Below, in pieces: positions 32,378-44,815 of a stretch of DNA of 64,000 nt (positions within the stretch are counted from its first letter, which is position 1; the number at the start of each line of letters is the position of its first letter). The notes beneath the pieces were generated by a model, which saw only the letters and a program-made list of their open reading frames with translations, made no database searches and was not told the DNA's origin. The stretch is from Bryoerythrophyllum caledonicum (lineage: Eukaryota > Streptophyta > Bryopsida > Pottiales > Pottiaceae), in the NCBI GenBank assembly GCA_963971425.1, contig OZ020519.1, forward strand, positions 19,427,397-19,491,396. The letters are read 5' to 3'. Made by a program: the position numbers and the translations under genes.

Positions 32378-34188
32378 GGGCAAGTTATCCATTAAAAAGG
32401 GAGATAGGACCTTCAATAAGTTACCTTTTGAGTGGTCCGGAATGACCCTAAACTACTCGGGGGAAAGTGAGAAAATGTTTAAAGTTTGGAATAATTATGG
32501 GTTAGGTTCATTAAGAATCCATAACTAAAAAAAATAATAAAAAATAACAATAAAAAACTTCTCTCACTTGACGGGATTCTGCCACAAGTTGCTTGAGTGT
32601 AAAATAAAAAAATAAAAAAATAAAAAATTAACGTAAACATAAATGACCTCTTTTGAAAGGGTGCATCAACCAGAGAAAATAATTGAATTAGTGATAATTT
32701 AGAGAATGAGATTGTCAAGTTTAACAAACTAAAATAATGACAACATAAGTACTTGAATAAGACATCAAATCAGTAAATCAAGAAAAATAAAAAGGACAAA
32801 CTGACATACCATAACTAGTATGAAACTTTGACATCATGATCAAAATTAGAAACAAGTATGTAACCTGGTGAAGATTAATAGCTCGCCTGAAGTAAATAAA
32901 CAAGAAAAAGAAGGTCAAGCAAAGGAATAGATATTTAGGAATATGAAAGATGAAGGGCATCATGTAGATTTAGGATTCAAATTAACAACTTGAGAGGAAC
33001 CAATCATGGAGGCCAAGATAAGTACACAGTAGCCACTGCTAGCTGGCAGTTAATTGGTTACAAGCGTCATCATGATGTGACGCATGAAAGGTTGAGTTTG
33101 AACAGAACTAACTGTTTCCATCTCCCCTCTCTTGAATATGTTCTTCACTGTTTAGACAATGTTGTTGGAGAGAGCTGCAACAATGGAAGTCCTAGGTTGC
33201 GTAGTATAGAGTAAAATTCTGAACAGAAGAAGGAGATTTGAAACCAGTACGAAGTGACTGCAGTCATTACACCCAGGTGAGTGGTTTTTGGATATTTTAG
33301 TACATTTGATGCTACTAGTTGAAATTGTGTACTAATGGTGTCATTGGGGATGGGTGAAGTTGGAGTATGGACGACAAATTGTGGAGGTGTGACTTTTGAG
33401 AGCACTCTTGTTGCACATACTTTGAGTTTTGCATCACTGTCGGCAAAACATCTAAATTAGGTAAGGACATTTTTGTTATAAGCTCTGTTGTTTCATATTT
33501 TGTTGGAACTATGATTGTGACAAAAGTAAAAACTATCATAGTCAAAGTTTTGAATATGTAGTAGAAATAAACAAGGAGAACTTGTTGTTAACTTATCAAG
33601 AGATGGAATGCTAAACAATGAAGACAATGGTGATTGCATGTTGTGGGAATAATTTTTCGTATTTTTCATATAACATTTTGAGAGATCTGCTGAGTGAGAT
33701 AGGGAATATTAAAGGTACCATGGTTAATGATGGAATTAGATATCATAACGTCGTCATGGAAATTAATTGTCCTCCTTGCATGGAGAATTTATTCCAATAC
33801 TGATAGAGTATAAAGTTAGGTAAGTCACTAAGAGTAGATTGTGCATATTAGAATCAATTATTTTGAGCGTCTTACAAAGCGAGAGTCCATCAAATAACAA
33901 TATTCAACAGTTTTGAAAAATACTTACTGGTATAAACATAGAAAAAATAGTTGATTGCATTCCATGAGTGGATAAGAGCATCTGCACATATTATTAAAGA
34001 AACGCATGTCAAGTCTGTGCATCTGTCTGCGCATGTCAAGTCTGTGCGTCTGTCTGCGTCTGTATGCATGAGAAAAAGTGAATGAATTGACATGAAGAAG
34101 TCAAAATTAATAATAAAAATAAATAACAAATAGCCAGACAAAGTCATTCGGGGCAAGAAGAGGAGTTAACCACTCAAACAGAGACAAA
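32378..34188 (+). other. Non-coding spacer between integrase and ORF3
   Basis: About 1.8 kb, AT-rich, with only short open stretches. A small direct repeat (catgtcaagtctgtgc) occurs near 34,005-34,045. It may hold a promoter or splice acceptor for the downstream ORF; no clear signal was identified. Confidence 0.5.
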
Positions 34189-37100
34189 ATGGTAACCTTG
34201 AGTAAAGATATTGATAAGTGGCATGTAAGAACTGTGGACAAACAAAGAGAAGCAATGACGAAGAAGACAATGCTCACTATTACACCATCACCGTTGATGT
34301 CAATATCCTCAGAAGTGGTGAATCCGAATAAGAGTAATTTGGAAAAGGCCGGACTGTGGGACTTTGTTTGTCAAAAATGGCCCTTAGTAGATCCGGAGAA
34401 GGTGAAAGTCTATTTGAAGGAATCGAAGCGTGGTGCCAGAGAGGAGTTTGTGATTTGAGGGCAAGTTGTGCATTTTGATACTGACACATTAGCAAAGTAC
34501 TTTCCTGGAATACCTACAACAGGAGTCACTCTGATGGGAGTTAACTTATTATCCAAAAGTGAACTACTCACTGTGTTCGATGCACCAGAGGCAGCCAAGA
34601 TGGAAAAGGGATACAAGATCGACCGTGCCAAAGACAATTGGAGAGAATGGTTGCACTATGTGAATAGACGATTATTGATGGCACTTACAGGACGAGAATA
34701 TATTGCGCCAGAGGGACTAGCTGCAGCGTTCAGAAGTTGGAATGGTGAACGGCTTAACTGGGCTAAGATTCTCTATACTCAAATACGCCTTGAGATAGCT
34801 GGGAAGCCAACCCGTAATACCCTCTTCTTCCACAGTAGTACATATCTTTCCGAATTTTACTCTATACTACGTGACCAAGGTCAATCCAGATCATCTGAGG
34901 AGGAAGGGACCAGTTTCCGAAAGAAGAGACAGCGGCTGGAACAATCCCAGGAGGAGTACGTGGCAAAAGACGTTTGCAACAAAGTGACTCCTACTTCAGA
35001 GGCGGTACTGGACCAAGTCACTGATCTTGATTGCATAGTGACACCTGAGCCTACTCTAATGGATGCAGAAGATCCACCATCTTCACCAGAGGTGCCACTC
35101 ATTCGGAAAAGGACCAGTTCATCAAAACATGGAGATAGTTTGAAGGCTCCAGTCAACCGTAGTGAGGTAGTAGAAATGACAGCCAAGATAGGTAATGTTG
35201 GTATTTCAAAAAACAAGTCTACAGTAGATCGATCAACGCCAGCTCAAACTCAGGCTTCTAAAATTTCCTATGAGAGCCTGCAGAAAGAGAAGGAAGAATT
35301 GGAGATGATGGTAATCACCAAAGATGACCTTCTGTCTGAGGCACAAGCCACTAGTGCAGCAACCATATGTGCCAAGGAGGCAATGGAAAAGGATTTTTCT
35401 CAAGAGAGAGAAAAGTACAGGGCAGAAATAACAATGGTCAGAGAGGAGGCAAAGAAAATGAGACAAGACCATTTGGAGGTCCAGTCCAGGTAGCAACACT
35501 TTGAAGGCATGCAAGTCGAATTAGATCAGCTCAAGAAGAGCTTAAAGGATCTAATGGAGCACTTAAGTAAACAAAGAGATCTCTTTAAGTATGAGAAGGA
35601 TCGTAATGAGAGTCTTACGCAAGAGCTGACTGGAAAGGTTGCAGAACATGAAGCAATAGTTGCGATGGTGTTCAACAAGGATAATGAGATCAAGGCCCTA
35701 ATAGAGGCCAGTACTCAACTCCAGTTGCAGATAACTGGAGAACAGAGTTTAAAGCAACAGTTACAAGAGTCGTTGTGGTGGTTTGATAGTATTGCTCCCC
35801 CATCTTTTTCTTTATTTCGCAGCTATGAGATGCAGCGAGAGATTTTTTTTAGAATCCATAACTTGGTACGTGGATCAACTCTCGCAGATGAGGAGTTCGA
35901 TTATGTTTGGTTGAGTGCAGGACACTACTTCAATATGCACAACCTTGTGTGCGAGATGATCGCAAGAGGCGATCTTAACTTGGCCACCAAAAATAAGTTG
36001 GTGGTGCCGATAGGTGATTTAGGTGCCCGCGCGTTGTTTTACTATCTTAACCTAGAAGAACAGGTAGCACAAAGGCGTGCCAGTGATCAAGCTGTTGAGA
36101 TATATCGTGTTGTTCGAATGCCGCCAACCAATGTGGTTTACCCTAGAGAAGGAGCTTGGCAACAGATACTTCAGCAGTTATTCCATTCAATCAACGAGGA
36201 AGCTGCCCTACTTGGAACGTTGATACACGTTCAAGAACGTGAAGATGTTCACAAGAGGGGAGAACTCACATCAGGACATTATGTCTCAGAGCGGGCACGT
36301 GTATGCAGCCGTTTAAAGCGTTTGATAGAGAACCAACCCCACCCAAGCGATTCAGACTACCATCTACAAGTGTTGATTCCTCAACCGACTGTGGAGTTCA
36401 AGCCGCCAACATGGTTGCAATCCTCTGTACCTGTGAGCGGATCTATCATGAAACAGCGATACCTTGGCCGATATGATGCAATGTTTGACGCTGATGATGA
36501 GAAACCTTGCCCAACATGGCCGGCGATAGAATGGCTCTTGGAAGATTTTGGGTTATCAAGACGTAGTTGGCGACCGTGGGACAAGTTATATCGACAACTA
36601 TCACAGAGTTGGTCACTCACCATTCCTATCAATGTAGCTACTAACTTTCACCTGTGCCCGGTGAATGGAGCACGACGGTTTAGGTGGGCTCCCTGGTCTA
36701 AAATAGACACTGTGCCCTATAATTGGCCGCAGATACCTGGATACTTTGACACCTATCAAGATTGTGCGCTTGCGTATAAGACCTTCTTTGATACACACCG
36801 TTGTCATACTGATCCTGTATGTTTCAGGGCTGCAGTCTTTTGTAACTTTCTATCCTATGTGTGTACACAGTTCAAGGTGGTGGTCAATGTAAACCGCTAC
36901 GATGATACGAAGGTAGAATTTTATTTATGGTTGAAGCTGCAACAACGCCCGGCGAGGTGTATCCGCATGTTGGAATGTATGGTAATTACCCATTTCTTAC
37001 CTGCTTCAAGCTCTACATTGGCCTTGGAATTCTCACCAAAGAGACAGAGACAGTTTGACTGTTGGTTAAATTACCAACGTACTCATAGAACTAACCTTCT

Positions 37101-37221
37101 CAATGACGAAGATGTCATACGCAATCTGGACGTATTGGAGATCCAAGCGTTGGAGCAGGAATTGGAGAAGGATGATGACAACAAGCACAAAAAACTACAG
37201 AAGGAGTCAGTTCAGCGTTGA
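34189..37221 (+). pseudogene. Large post-integrase ORF3 (two in-frame stops)
   Basis: 1,011 codons in one frame from MVTLSKDIDKW, interrupted only by TGA at 34,456 and TAG at 35,491. The N-terminal globular part (LEKAGLWDFVCQKWPLVD; after the TGA, GQVVHFDTDTLAKYFPGIP; LNWAKILYTQIRLEI) resembles what databases call the putative plant transposon protein domain of Athila/Tat-like elements; this is from memory. A basic cluster (FRKKRQRLE), an acidic Ser/Pro linker and a long coiled coil (about 35,260-35,760) follow, the coil running straight through the TAG. A novel C-terminal globular region of about 450 residues, rich in Trp and Tyr (PTWPAIEWLLEDFGLSRRSW), ends with a charged tail. No signal peptide or membrane span, so not an envelope glycoprotein. 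Function unknown. Confidence 0.7.
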
Positions 37222-40200
37222 GGTGCAAAAGAAAACGATGACGAGAAGACGTTATGTATGTGAAACAACAGACCTTAAGATGTAACTAGTCTGAAGATTA
37301 GATAGTTGCAGTAACGAACTTGTGAAGACTACAGTTATACTGATGGAAAGTACAATTGTTGATATAGTCATGTTTGCTGCCTCAGTTGACATGATGACGT
37401 AAACTTTGTTCACTAATGGGTTAGAATTCTTCTTTCTGGAGTCAACTTTCAAGTTAGTGACAAGATTTGTGGTGTGTAGTTGTTGGTATTAACTACAGTA
37501 AACCAACTAGAACTGATGACACCTATTGCTTCACTGTGATCACTTTAGTGATGAAATCGTGGATAACTCTCTTTGTTGAGAACCAAACTGTGTATGATAG
37601 GTGGACACAATTAAGAAACACATAATTGGACTTTTGAAAAAGAAAAGTGGACATTGACAAGCTGCATCGACTTGATAGGAACTTAATTTGAGTTTAGAGT
37701 GGACTTTGGTATAATGAGCTAATACTCTTGATGTGCACAGTGACTTATAAAAGATGGTGACAATTATGATTCAAGTTAAACTGGAAGTTGCAGAATTTTT
37801 ATTTTCCCTGAAAGACCTGGTGTCACTGTCATGATGTTTGTATCAACTTTTTGCCTGATGGAAGCCATGACAACTAACCATATGATTGCATAATGCTAAA
37901 ATAGAAGTTGATAAGTTGGGTAACCGTTTCCATTTATCATGAGGCAGATGATGCAGATGCCACTAAAAGAATTGTCATAACAGAGATCGTCATAAAGGGA
38001 ATTGCTACATGAAGAAGACTGTGAACTACTGTAGTTGTGATGTTACTAATTTGATGATGTAAACTCTATGATACTACTCACATTTAAAAATCTTTTAACT
38101 ATACTTAGCATATGCAACTTATGGATCGTAATAATTTTTACAATCTGAATCTATGAGTATGAGATTTAAGAGTATGCTTCCTAAGACCTTAATAGACACA
38201 GACATAGACACTATCTGTATTGATGTGCATGAAAGTGCACTTCACAATTATGACGTCCTGGCTTAGGTGTATCTACTATTCACAATACGTGACACGAATG
38301 AATCCCTCTATAATATAATATTACAAGACTTGCAGCCAGTTGTTGCCTAAGTCCGTGACAGCTCTGTGAAGTTACGAGAACGATTCTATGAAATTCCTAC
38401 TGAAGCGCGTATGTGCTATCAGATACCAGTAATATTCGTTCATTCCTAGGCCCTAGGATATAGTACATCAGGAACATCTGTCCTTCTTCACTCCAGATAT
38501 AGCAGCTTGTTACAAAAATTAAAGTCTGTGGGGCCCTGACACTTAAGCCACATCATGGGCCACTGCCACATACAGTGCGCGGATAATGTGCCACATCCGT
38601 TTCCATATTTTTAGTAGAAAGCACTATGAAGTTCACGAGTAAACAAGTTGAGTGTATGACATACGACCATGTGTCGCCATATGCCCAACCGGTTCCACTA
38701 ATGTAATCTGTGGTGATCGACCTTAAAATCCCTTTCACAACTATTCTGGAATCTGAACATGAGTATGAAGATTCTGAAAAGATTCTCTGAAGATTTTGAG
38801 AATATGCTCATGAGAAAACACTGATAATCTATTATTCATACATTATGTCAAATAAAATTTATTTTTAAAAAAAAATAATAATAATTAAAAATCATAATAA
38901 AAAAATAAAAAATAAAAAAATCTTAAGTGTTTTAAGAAGAAGCACTGCAAAGCTAATGATATTATGTGTTTCCTAAATTTTCATAAATTTTGATTCTCAA
39001 AGATACTTAAAAATAAATAAATAAATTATGGAAAAAGTTATATTGCAAAAGGCAAGTATAAAATATATGCAAGGAAATTAGGAAGAATTGTTAAAAAGCT
39101 TTACCTCGAAAGGCCCAGGCCATTTTAGAGGAATCTCTACTTCATTGATTAATAAAGATCATGATAGAAGTATTGAAAATACATGAAGCAGTACTTACAA
39201 TGAGGAATATGATTACTTGAAGTTATGATGAGAAAAGGTGACAATAATTAGTATCCATAAGAAGAGCAAAAGGTTCAAAAGTTTTGTAAAATACTAGTCA
39301 ATTCAGATATGATGCAAAGACTGTGAGTATGTCAATACAAACACAAGTGTGTGTGTAAACAAAGTATAACATGGATGAATTTAACACATGGATGAAGGTC
39401 AACGAGATTTGATAAGTGAGACACCAACAGTAGTCATAGTTTGACTACCACATGAGAAGTGACACTTTTGCAAGACTTTTTATCAACGTATATTGGCCCA
39501 TCTCTATTAATAAGTTAGAATCTTAATATGATTGAACCTATGAAGTAACAGTAAATGTGTCAAATCCCATAATCAAAGTAAACTTCACATCATTGGAATA
39601 AAAGATCCATCCATCTAATTAGCTAAAAGCTCTCGGATAAAAGACAAGTAATCATGACAAGTCACTTCTCAAAATTTATGAGACCTTAAGGAAGAAAAAA
39701 GGAACAAGTGTCCAAACATTTGGCTAGTATGATGTGAGTTACTATGAAATAAAATTAGTTCAATTACTTGTGTAGAAACTATTGGATTGAGTCCTTGGTC
39801 TGGGAATAGGATTAAGAAAACTACGGGGAAAGTTTTAAAGTAATACTCAGTAAAAGAACAATTTGAATAGAACCTTGAATCTTGGTATGGAATTAAAAGA
39901 GTTTTAGTGACAATACCAAAAGAACAATTAGACAAAATTGTACCTATCATACTTCAGGAGAGACTTGATACATGAGGTATAGTGATAGGAATGACTAAGT
40001 CATATTAGTTAGAATCTGTAAACTCCAAAGAAGCCTGAGTGAAAATAACCAGGATACATCAGAGTTTAAGAAAAGATCTATAAAGACTTAGTAAGTCAAG
40101 GTAAATAGAATAGTACCTAAACTTCTAAAGTCTGAAAATATGTTGAAAAGTAAAAAATGAAAAATGGAAAGAAAAATAAATTAATAATAAGGCACATAGA

Positions 40201-40975
40201 CCAAATTTAGTCAAAAGGAAAAATAAGAGAGAACATGATAATTCTAAGGAGAGTATCATGAAAGGAAAAAATAAGAGAGAACATGATAATATTGACAGAT
40301 AAAGCAAAAAGGCTATGGAAAACAATGTGAGTGAGGTAGATAACACGATTAGTGGTGAAGTAATAACACACTACTTAAATTGTATGATAGGTTAGCTCAC
40401 ACAAGTTAGAAGAAATAGAAGAGTGAAAAGAAGATTAGTAATCTAGGATTAGTAATTAGTTGCACTACTAATCTACTAATCAAGAGATGAGAGGACTAAT
40501 GAGTGCTAATTTTCTATAAAAAAAAAATGAAAAAATATATGAAGAAAAAATGATGAATGAAGTAAAAATAAAATAAAAAATAAAGAATGAGTGCAAGTGA
40601 AGAATAAAGGAAGATATGGAAGAAAAATTAAATTGAAAAGAAAAATTTGTAAAGCAATGAAGATTTAAAAGAGAATGAAAAATTCAAAGCTAAAATGGAA
40701 AAAATATTATTATGGAAGTCTAAAGTGGAAGACTTAACTAAAAGAGTTAAGTTAAAAGGAGAAACTTGAAGCCAAGTATGTATGAGACATACTTATGAAA
40801 ACAATGGAAAGCAAATGAAGAACATTAACAATTCCTAGAGAAAAAAGACAAGTAAGAAAAAATGCTATATAAAGCTTAAGGAGACTACAAGAAAAATGAT
40901 AGTAAGGAAGATGGAGTGCAAAAGATCAAGTTCAAGGACAAAGGTCGTTGAAGTCGACGAGGACGTCTCCAAGCT
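37222..40975 (+). other. 3' non-coding region of the 21-kb element
   Basis: About 3.75 kb of AT-rich sequence with no supported ORF. Low-complexity A/T runs lie at 38,865-38,930 and 40,515-40,580. A duplicated phrase (aaaataagagagaacatgataat) occurs at about 40,219 and 40,268. Confidence 0.6.
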
Positions 40976-40985
40976 AAGAGGAGGG
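40976..40985 (+). promoter_or_regulatory. Polypurine tract before the 3' LTR
   Basis: AAGAGGAGGG ends three bases before the TG of the 3' LTR, the expected place for the plus-strand primer. Confidence 0.65.
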
Positions 40986-40988
40986 CTA

Positions 40989-43187
40989 TGTAGAGCCAAA
41001 ATGACAAAATTAGTTTTTTTCCGAAAATTAAGTGTAAAAAGGGTTGTAGATATATGGAGAATTAAATAATTAATGATTAAGTTTACACTAAGTAGTTAAT
41101 TAATTGGAAAATACCTATTCATATCCAAGAATAAGGAAATAATGGGAAAAGGTTTGAACTCGCACCCTTTGAGAAGGGTGTACCTTTTCATGAATAGATA
41201 TGAATAGATGTGAGGATTTAGTGGAATTAATCTTAATGGTTAATGCTAGGGATAACCGTTTTCCAAGAGGTGTACCTCTTGGATTTAGAGTAGAATGACT
41301 AGCTTGAATTTTTAGCATTCTTGGCCATTACCATAGCAATTCCTTGGAGGAAGATTGGAGTGAGCCCTAGCCTTAAGTGAAAAAGCTAGTTGATGATTCT
41401 TATGGTTGTAAGAATATTTAATTTTATTAATATATATTATTGAATTTGCATATGTAAAGTCTTGTGTGTGACTTGATTAACATGTATAATTGCAATAATA
41501 TTAGTTCTTCATAGAATAAATTTGACATTGTGTTTTATAAATGCAATTGTATGCATGAGGTATTAATTGTGAATAAATTCCTATGCATAAATGCATTATT
41601 CATTTAGATCTTCATTGTAGAAATTAGGATATCATCCTAATTGTTGATGTGACATGAAATTGTGTGTATTAATGAATTAAATTTAATGTATTGCATATGA
41701 GTGAAATGTGCATGTTTAATATTAAATCTTCAAGAGATTAAGTTAGGGAAAGACCCTAACTATGTCAAAGTGACATTGTGGATGTTAAAGTAATAATTCT
41801 AAGTGTGTGTGAGGCATTTAAGAATTAATTTAGAGAAAGTAACTTAACGCATTAATGTGAGGATTGCACGAGGTAAATTTGTGAATTCTAATGGATTTAA
41901 TTAAAGAACAAACAATGAGTGCAATAGATAGTATCCATGAGCCGAAGATGGCAAAAGTCTAGAAACCTAACTAGTTTGCACATTTATGATTAATTAAAGA
42001 GCAAAGCTCTTTAAAGGAGCAAGGCTCTACCTAAGCACTTAAATCCTTGGGATTAATATCTTAAAGGCGGCATACCTTGATGCATGGCAAAGAGTGACAT
42101 ATGCATACATATAATTAGCATTAAGTCTAGCTTTAATGGAAGGGATTCTTTAAGATAGGCTAATTTGTGAGCATTCAAAGAATCTATCATAAGAGATTAA
42201 GTAAGGTACAAATCCTTAAAGAAGATTTAAGCAAAAACATAGAAACATAGAAACCTTAAGTCCAATATTGGATCACATGAGTTTATGAAGATTAAGACCT
42301 TAAGTACCAGGAGACCCTTAAGTTTAAGGGCTAGGATTTAAGGTGTGCATGGGCAAGAGCATGAGACATTATTTGCATAAGTAATATGCACTCCATGTTT
42401 GGATAGTCTTAAGTCGAAAACTTAAGAACATGGTAAAGATGTTTTGGTCTAAATTGTGTGGGTTCTTAAAGGATCAGTCCTAAGTAAGAGTGTGAGTGCT
42501 TAAGAACCTTAAGACCAGAGACTGTGTCCTTAAGATTATAGAGTCGACCATGAGTGAAGATTTAAGTAATAGTCATATATCTTAAAGACTAAGTGTTACG
42601 GCTTATGGAGGATAAGTGTAAGTGTAGAATGCCGTTTGTCTTAAAGGGTTAAGCATGAAAAAATGAACTTAAGTGGAGATTTAAGAGGTAAATTCATTAA
42701 GACTTAAGTTAACTTGTATGTGTGATTTTTGAGACTAACCATTGTCTTAAGTACGTGATCACGTGGATCGAGTGGACGGACGTGAGAAGTGGATCGAATT
42801 GCATGAGGTAAGACTTTGAATTATTAAAGGACTTAATTAAGGAACCAATGCAATGAGATTTAATGGAATCTTCCATTAGCCCAGCGTGGCATAGGTTTAG
42901 GAATTAGTGGCACAAGCACAATCTTAAAAGGACTAATGTTCCTTCTTAAGGCACGAGAGATCCTTTGGGGTTATACTTTGTAAATGGACCCCTTAAGAGT
43001 GATGCTAAAAGCCCTATTTTCCTAAAAGATAGATAGATAACCTTAAGAATTAACCAAGAGTACAGCTTTAACTATACAATTAACCTCTAATTACTTAAAA
43101 CTAGGCGTATGATCATCCCCGTAACGAATCCTATGAGGTGTGGGTATACTTGGGTCTTTTGTTGAAGTGGTAAAAAATCACCTTACA
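40989..43187 (+). repeat. 3' LTR of the 21-kb element
   Basis: 2,199 bp, TGTAGAGCC to CCTTACA, followed by the target duplication cctac. Same length as the 5' LTR with about four substitutions. Confidence 0.95.
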
Positions 43188-44730
43188 CCTACAAACAAAG
43201 AAATTTGCACAAACAAGATAAACCCAACATGGGCAAGAATCACCTTTGTTTTCCAACTCCTTGTTGCACCCGCAACCTCCGTAAAATCTTGTCTCTTTGC
43301 ACTTCTCACCATGGCTACGAATCTCCTTAGACCACCAACCCTAGGTATTTCCACCAACTTGTCAAAAAGGCTCCTCCACCACCAAACCCTAGGTGGCACC
43401 ACTCTCCTTCAAAACCCTAGCTTCTCCACTACAGTAGAATCCCTTCTTGCTTTGACGACCACCATGCCTTCGTCTCAGTTTCAAATGAGGTGAAAATACC
43501 ATAGAGAAGACTCTAGCTACCTTCAACTCGCGCAAAAGGTGCTACCTTCAAGGAGATCCCGCGCTCCAAAGTACACTATCTCTAATACGTCGGCCGCCAA
43601 CCCCCTTCCACTTCGACGTGCGCCGCTCTCTAGTATCTATTTCAATCAACACAAAATTCAACTATGTTGTAGGAGACTTCAAGCACCTTCAGCTCGCGCA
43701 AAAATCACCTCAAAAGATACTACCATCAAGAAGATCTTGGGCTTTGTAGTACGTTGACTCAAACATGCCGGCCGCCAACCCCCTTGCACTCCGATGGCAA
43801 TAACTTTCTTGTTTCTAATCCAAAACATTTGTGTAAGGTGTCTTTGGAAACAAGACTTTCTAATCTACAAACCTAAGCAAAATCTCTATAAGATCTATCC
43901 TAGGTTGTAAGAAATCTTGCATCAAAGATGCGGTTTTCTACTTCTCCTACCTTGAAACCCCAACTTCTTCTTCTTTCAAAACCCCAACTTCTTCTTTTTT
44001 GTTGAAATCCCAACTTCTTCTTCTTTGAAACCTCAACTTCTTCTTTCTTCAAACCCCCAACTTCTAAAGAGAAAGAGAGAGAAAAGAGAGAGAGGGAGAA
44101 GGTCGGGAAGAGGCTGGAGAGAAGTCGGTACCCGGGTCCGCCGAGACTCGGCCCAGTTGCCCGGTTGATATCTGAATACTCCGGCGTATGAGCCCAATTT
44201 TATTTATTTATTTATTTTCTTGTTTTTTCTTTTTATATTTTATTTCATATAGCTAAATTTTTATTCTTTCAAATAAGAATTTTTGTCTACAACAATCAAA
44301 ACAAAATAGGAACTCAAGCTAACCTCCTAATTAATCTAACTACCTTCTAAACTTAACTAATTATTTTAGGTTGAGTGGTGATTTTAGAGTTAAATCCCGG
44401 AATCTCTTCCAAGACTCTTTGAAATTGTTTTCCGGGACTACTCTAGTGATTTTAAGACTCGGTTTTATCACTTCTATAAACCTAATTAACTACTTAAGCA
44501 TTTCCCTATTTTCACTATCCGCTTTCTAATCTAATTCTACACAATACTAACTACTTTTCTAGTTAATTAAGACTAAAAATCCTACTTTAACTAATTTTTT
44601 TTGGTAGGGGCAACCAAGTGGGAGTTTCAGACTCTACAGAGCTTATGTCCTTTAGACATAGGTTACTTTTAGTATGTAACTATTTCCCCCTCTCAAGGGT
44701 AGACAATGTCTCTCTAGTTTACAACTCAGC
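43188..44730. other. Right flank of the insertion, with tandem repeats
   Basis: After the cctac duplication comes CT/CA-rich sequence with several ccaaaccctag words. A unit of about 125 bp is duplicated (about 43,517-43,640 and 43,675-43,797; shared words agctcgcgcaaaa and cggccgccaaccccctt). A minisatellite of 22-25-bp units (cccaacttcttcttcttt) spans about 43,965-44,065. No coding sequence supported. Confidence 0.55.
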
Positions 44731-44815
44731 TGCTAAGCATTGAAAAAAAATACTAAATCTTTCTGAAAAAAGTAGTACCTACTCCTACTAAATCTTTCTA
44801 AAAAAAATAGTACCT

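Larger units (their letters stand above)
21945..43187 (+). mobile_element. Complete 21.2-kb Ty3/gypsy LTR retrotransposon
   Basis: Bounded by 2,199-bp direct LTRs that start TG and end CA, with a perfect 5-bp target duplication cctac at 21,940-21,944 and 43,188-43,192. The two LTRs are collinear with a constant offset of 19,044 and no net indel. I saw only four substitutions: two within the first five bases, and two at about 22,157 and 22,230. Internal order is: PBS, four small leader ORFs, gag, protease, RT, RNase H, integrase, 1.8 kb non-coding, a 1,011-codon ORF, 3.8 kb non-coding, polypurine tract. RT-RNaseH-IN order makes it Ty3/gypsy. The absence of a chromodomain, the very long LTRs and the extra ORFs suggest the Tat/Athila/Ogre side of the family (inference). 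Confidence 0.95.

Noticed and set aside
33995-34065. CRISPR-like spacing of the tctgtctgcg/catgtcaagtctgtgc repeats
   Set aside because: Only two or three short imperfect copies without regular spacers, in a plant genome.
34189-37221. Envelope glycoprotein in the post-integrase position
   Set aside because: No signal peptide, membrane span or Cys-rich ectodomain; the centre is a coiled coil and the composition is cytosolic/nuclear.
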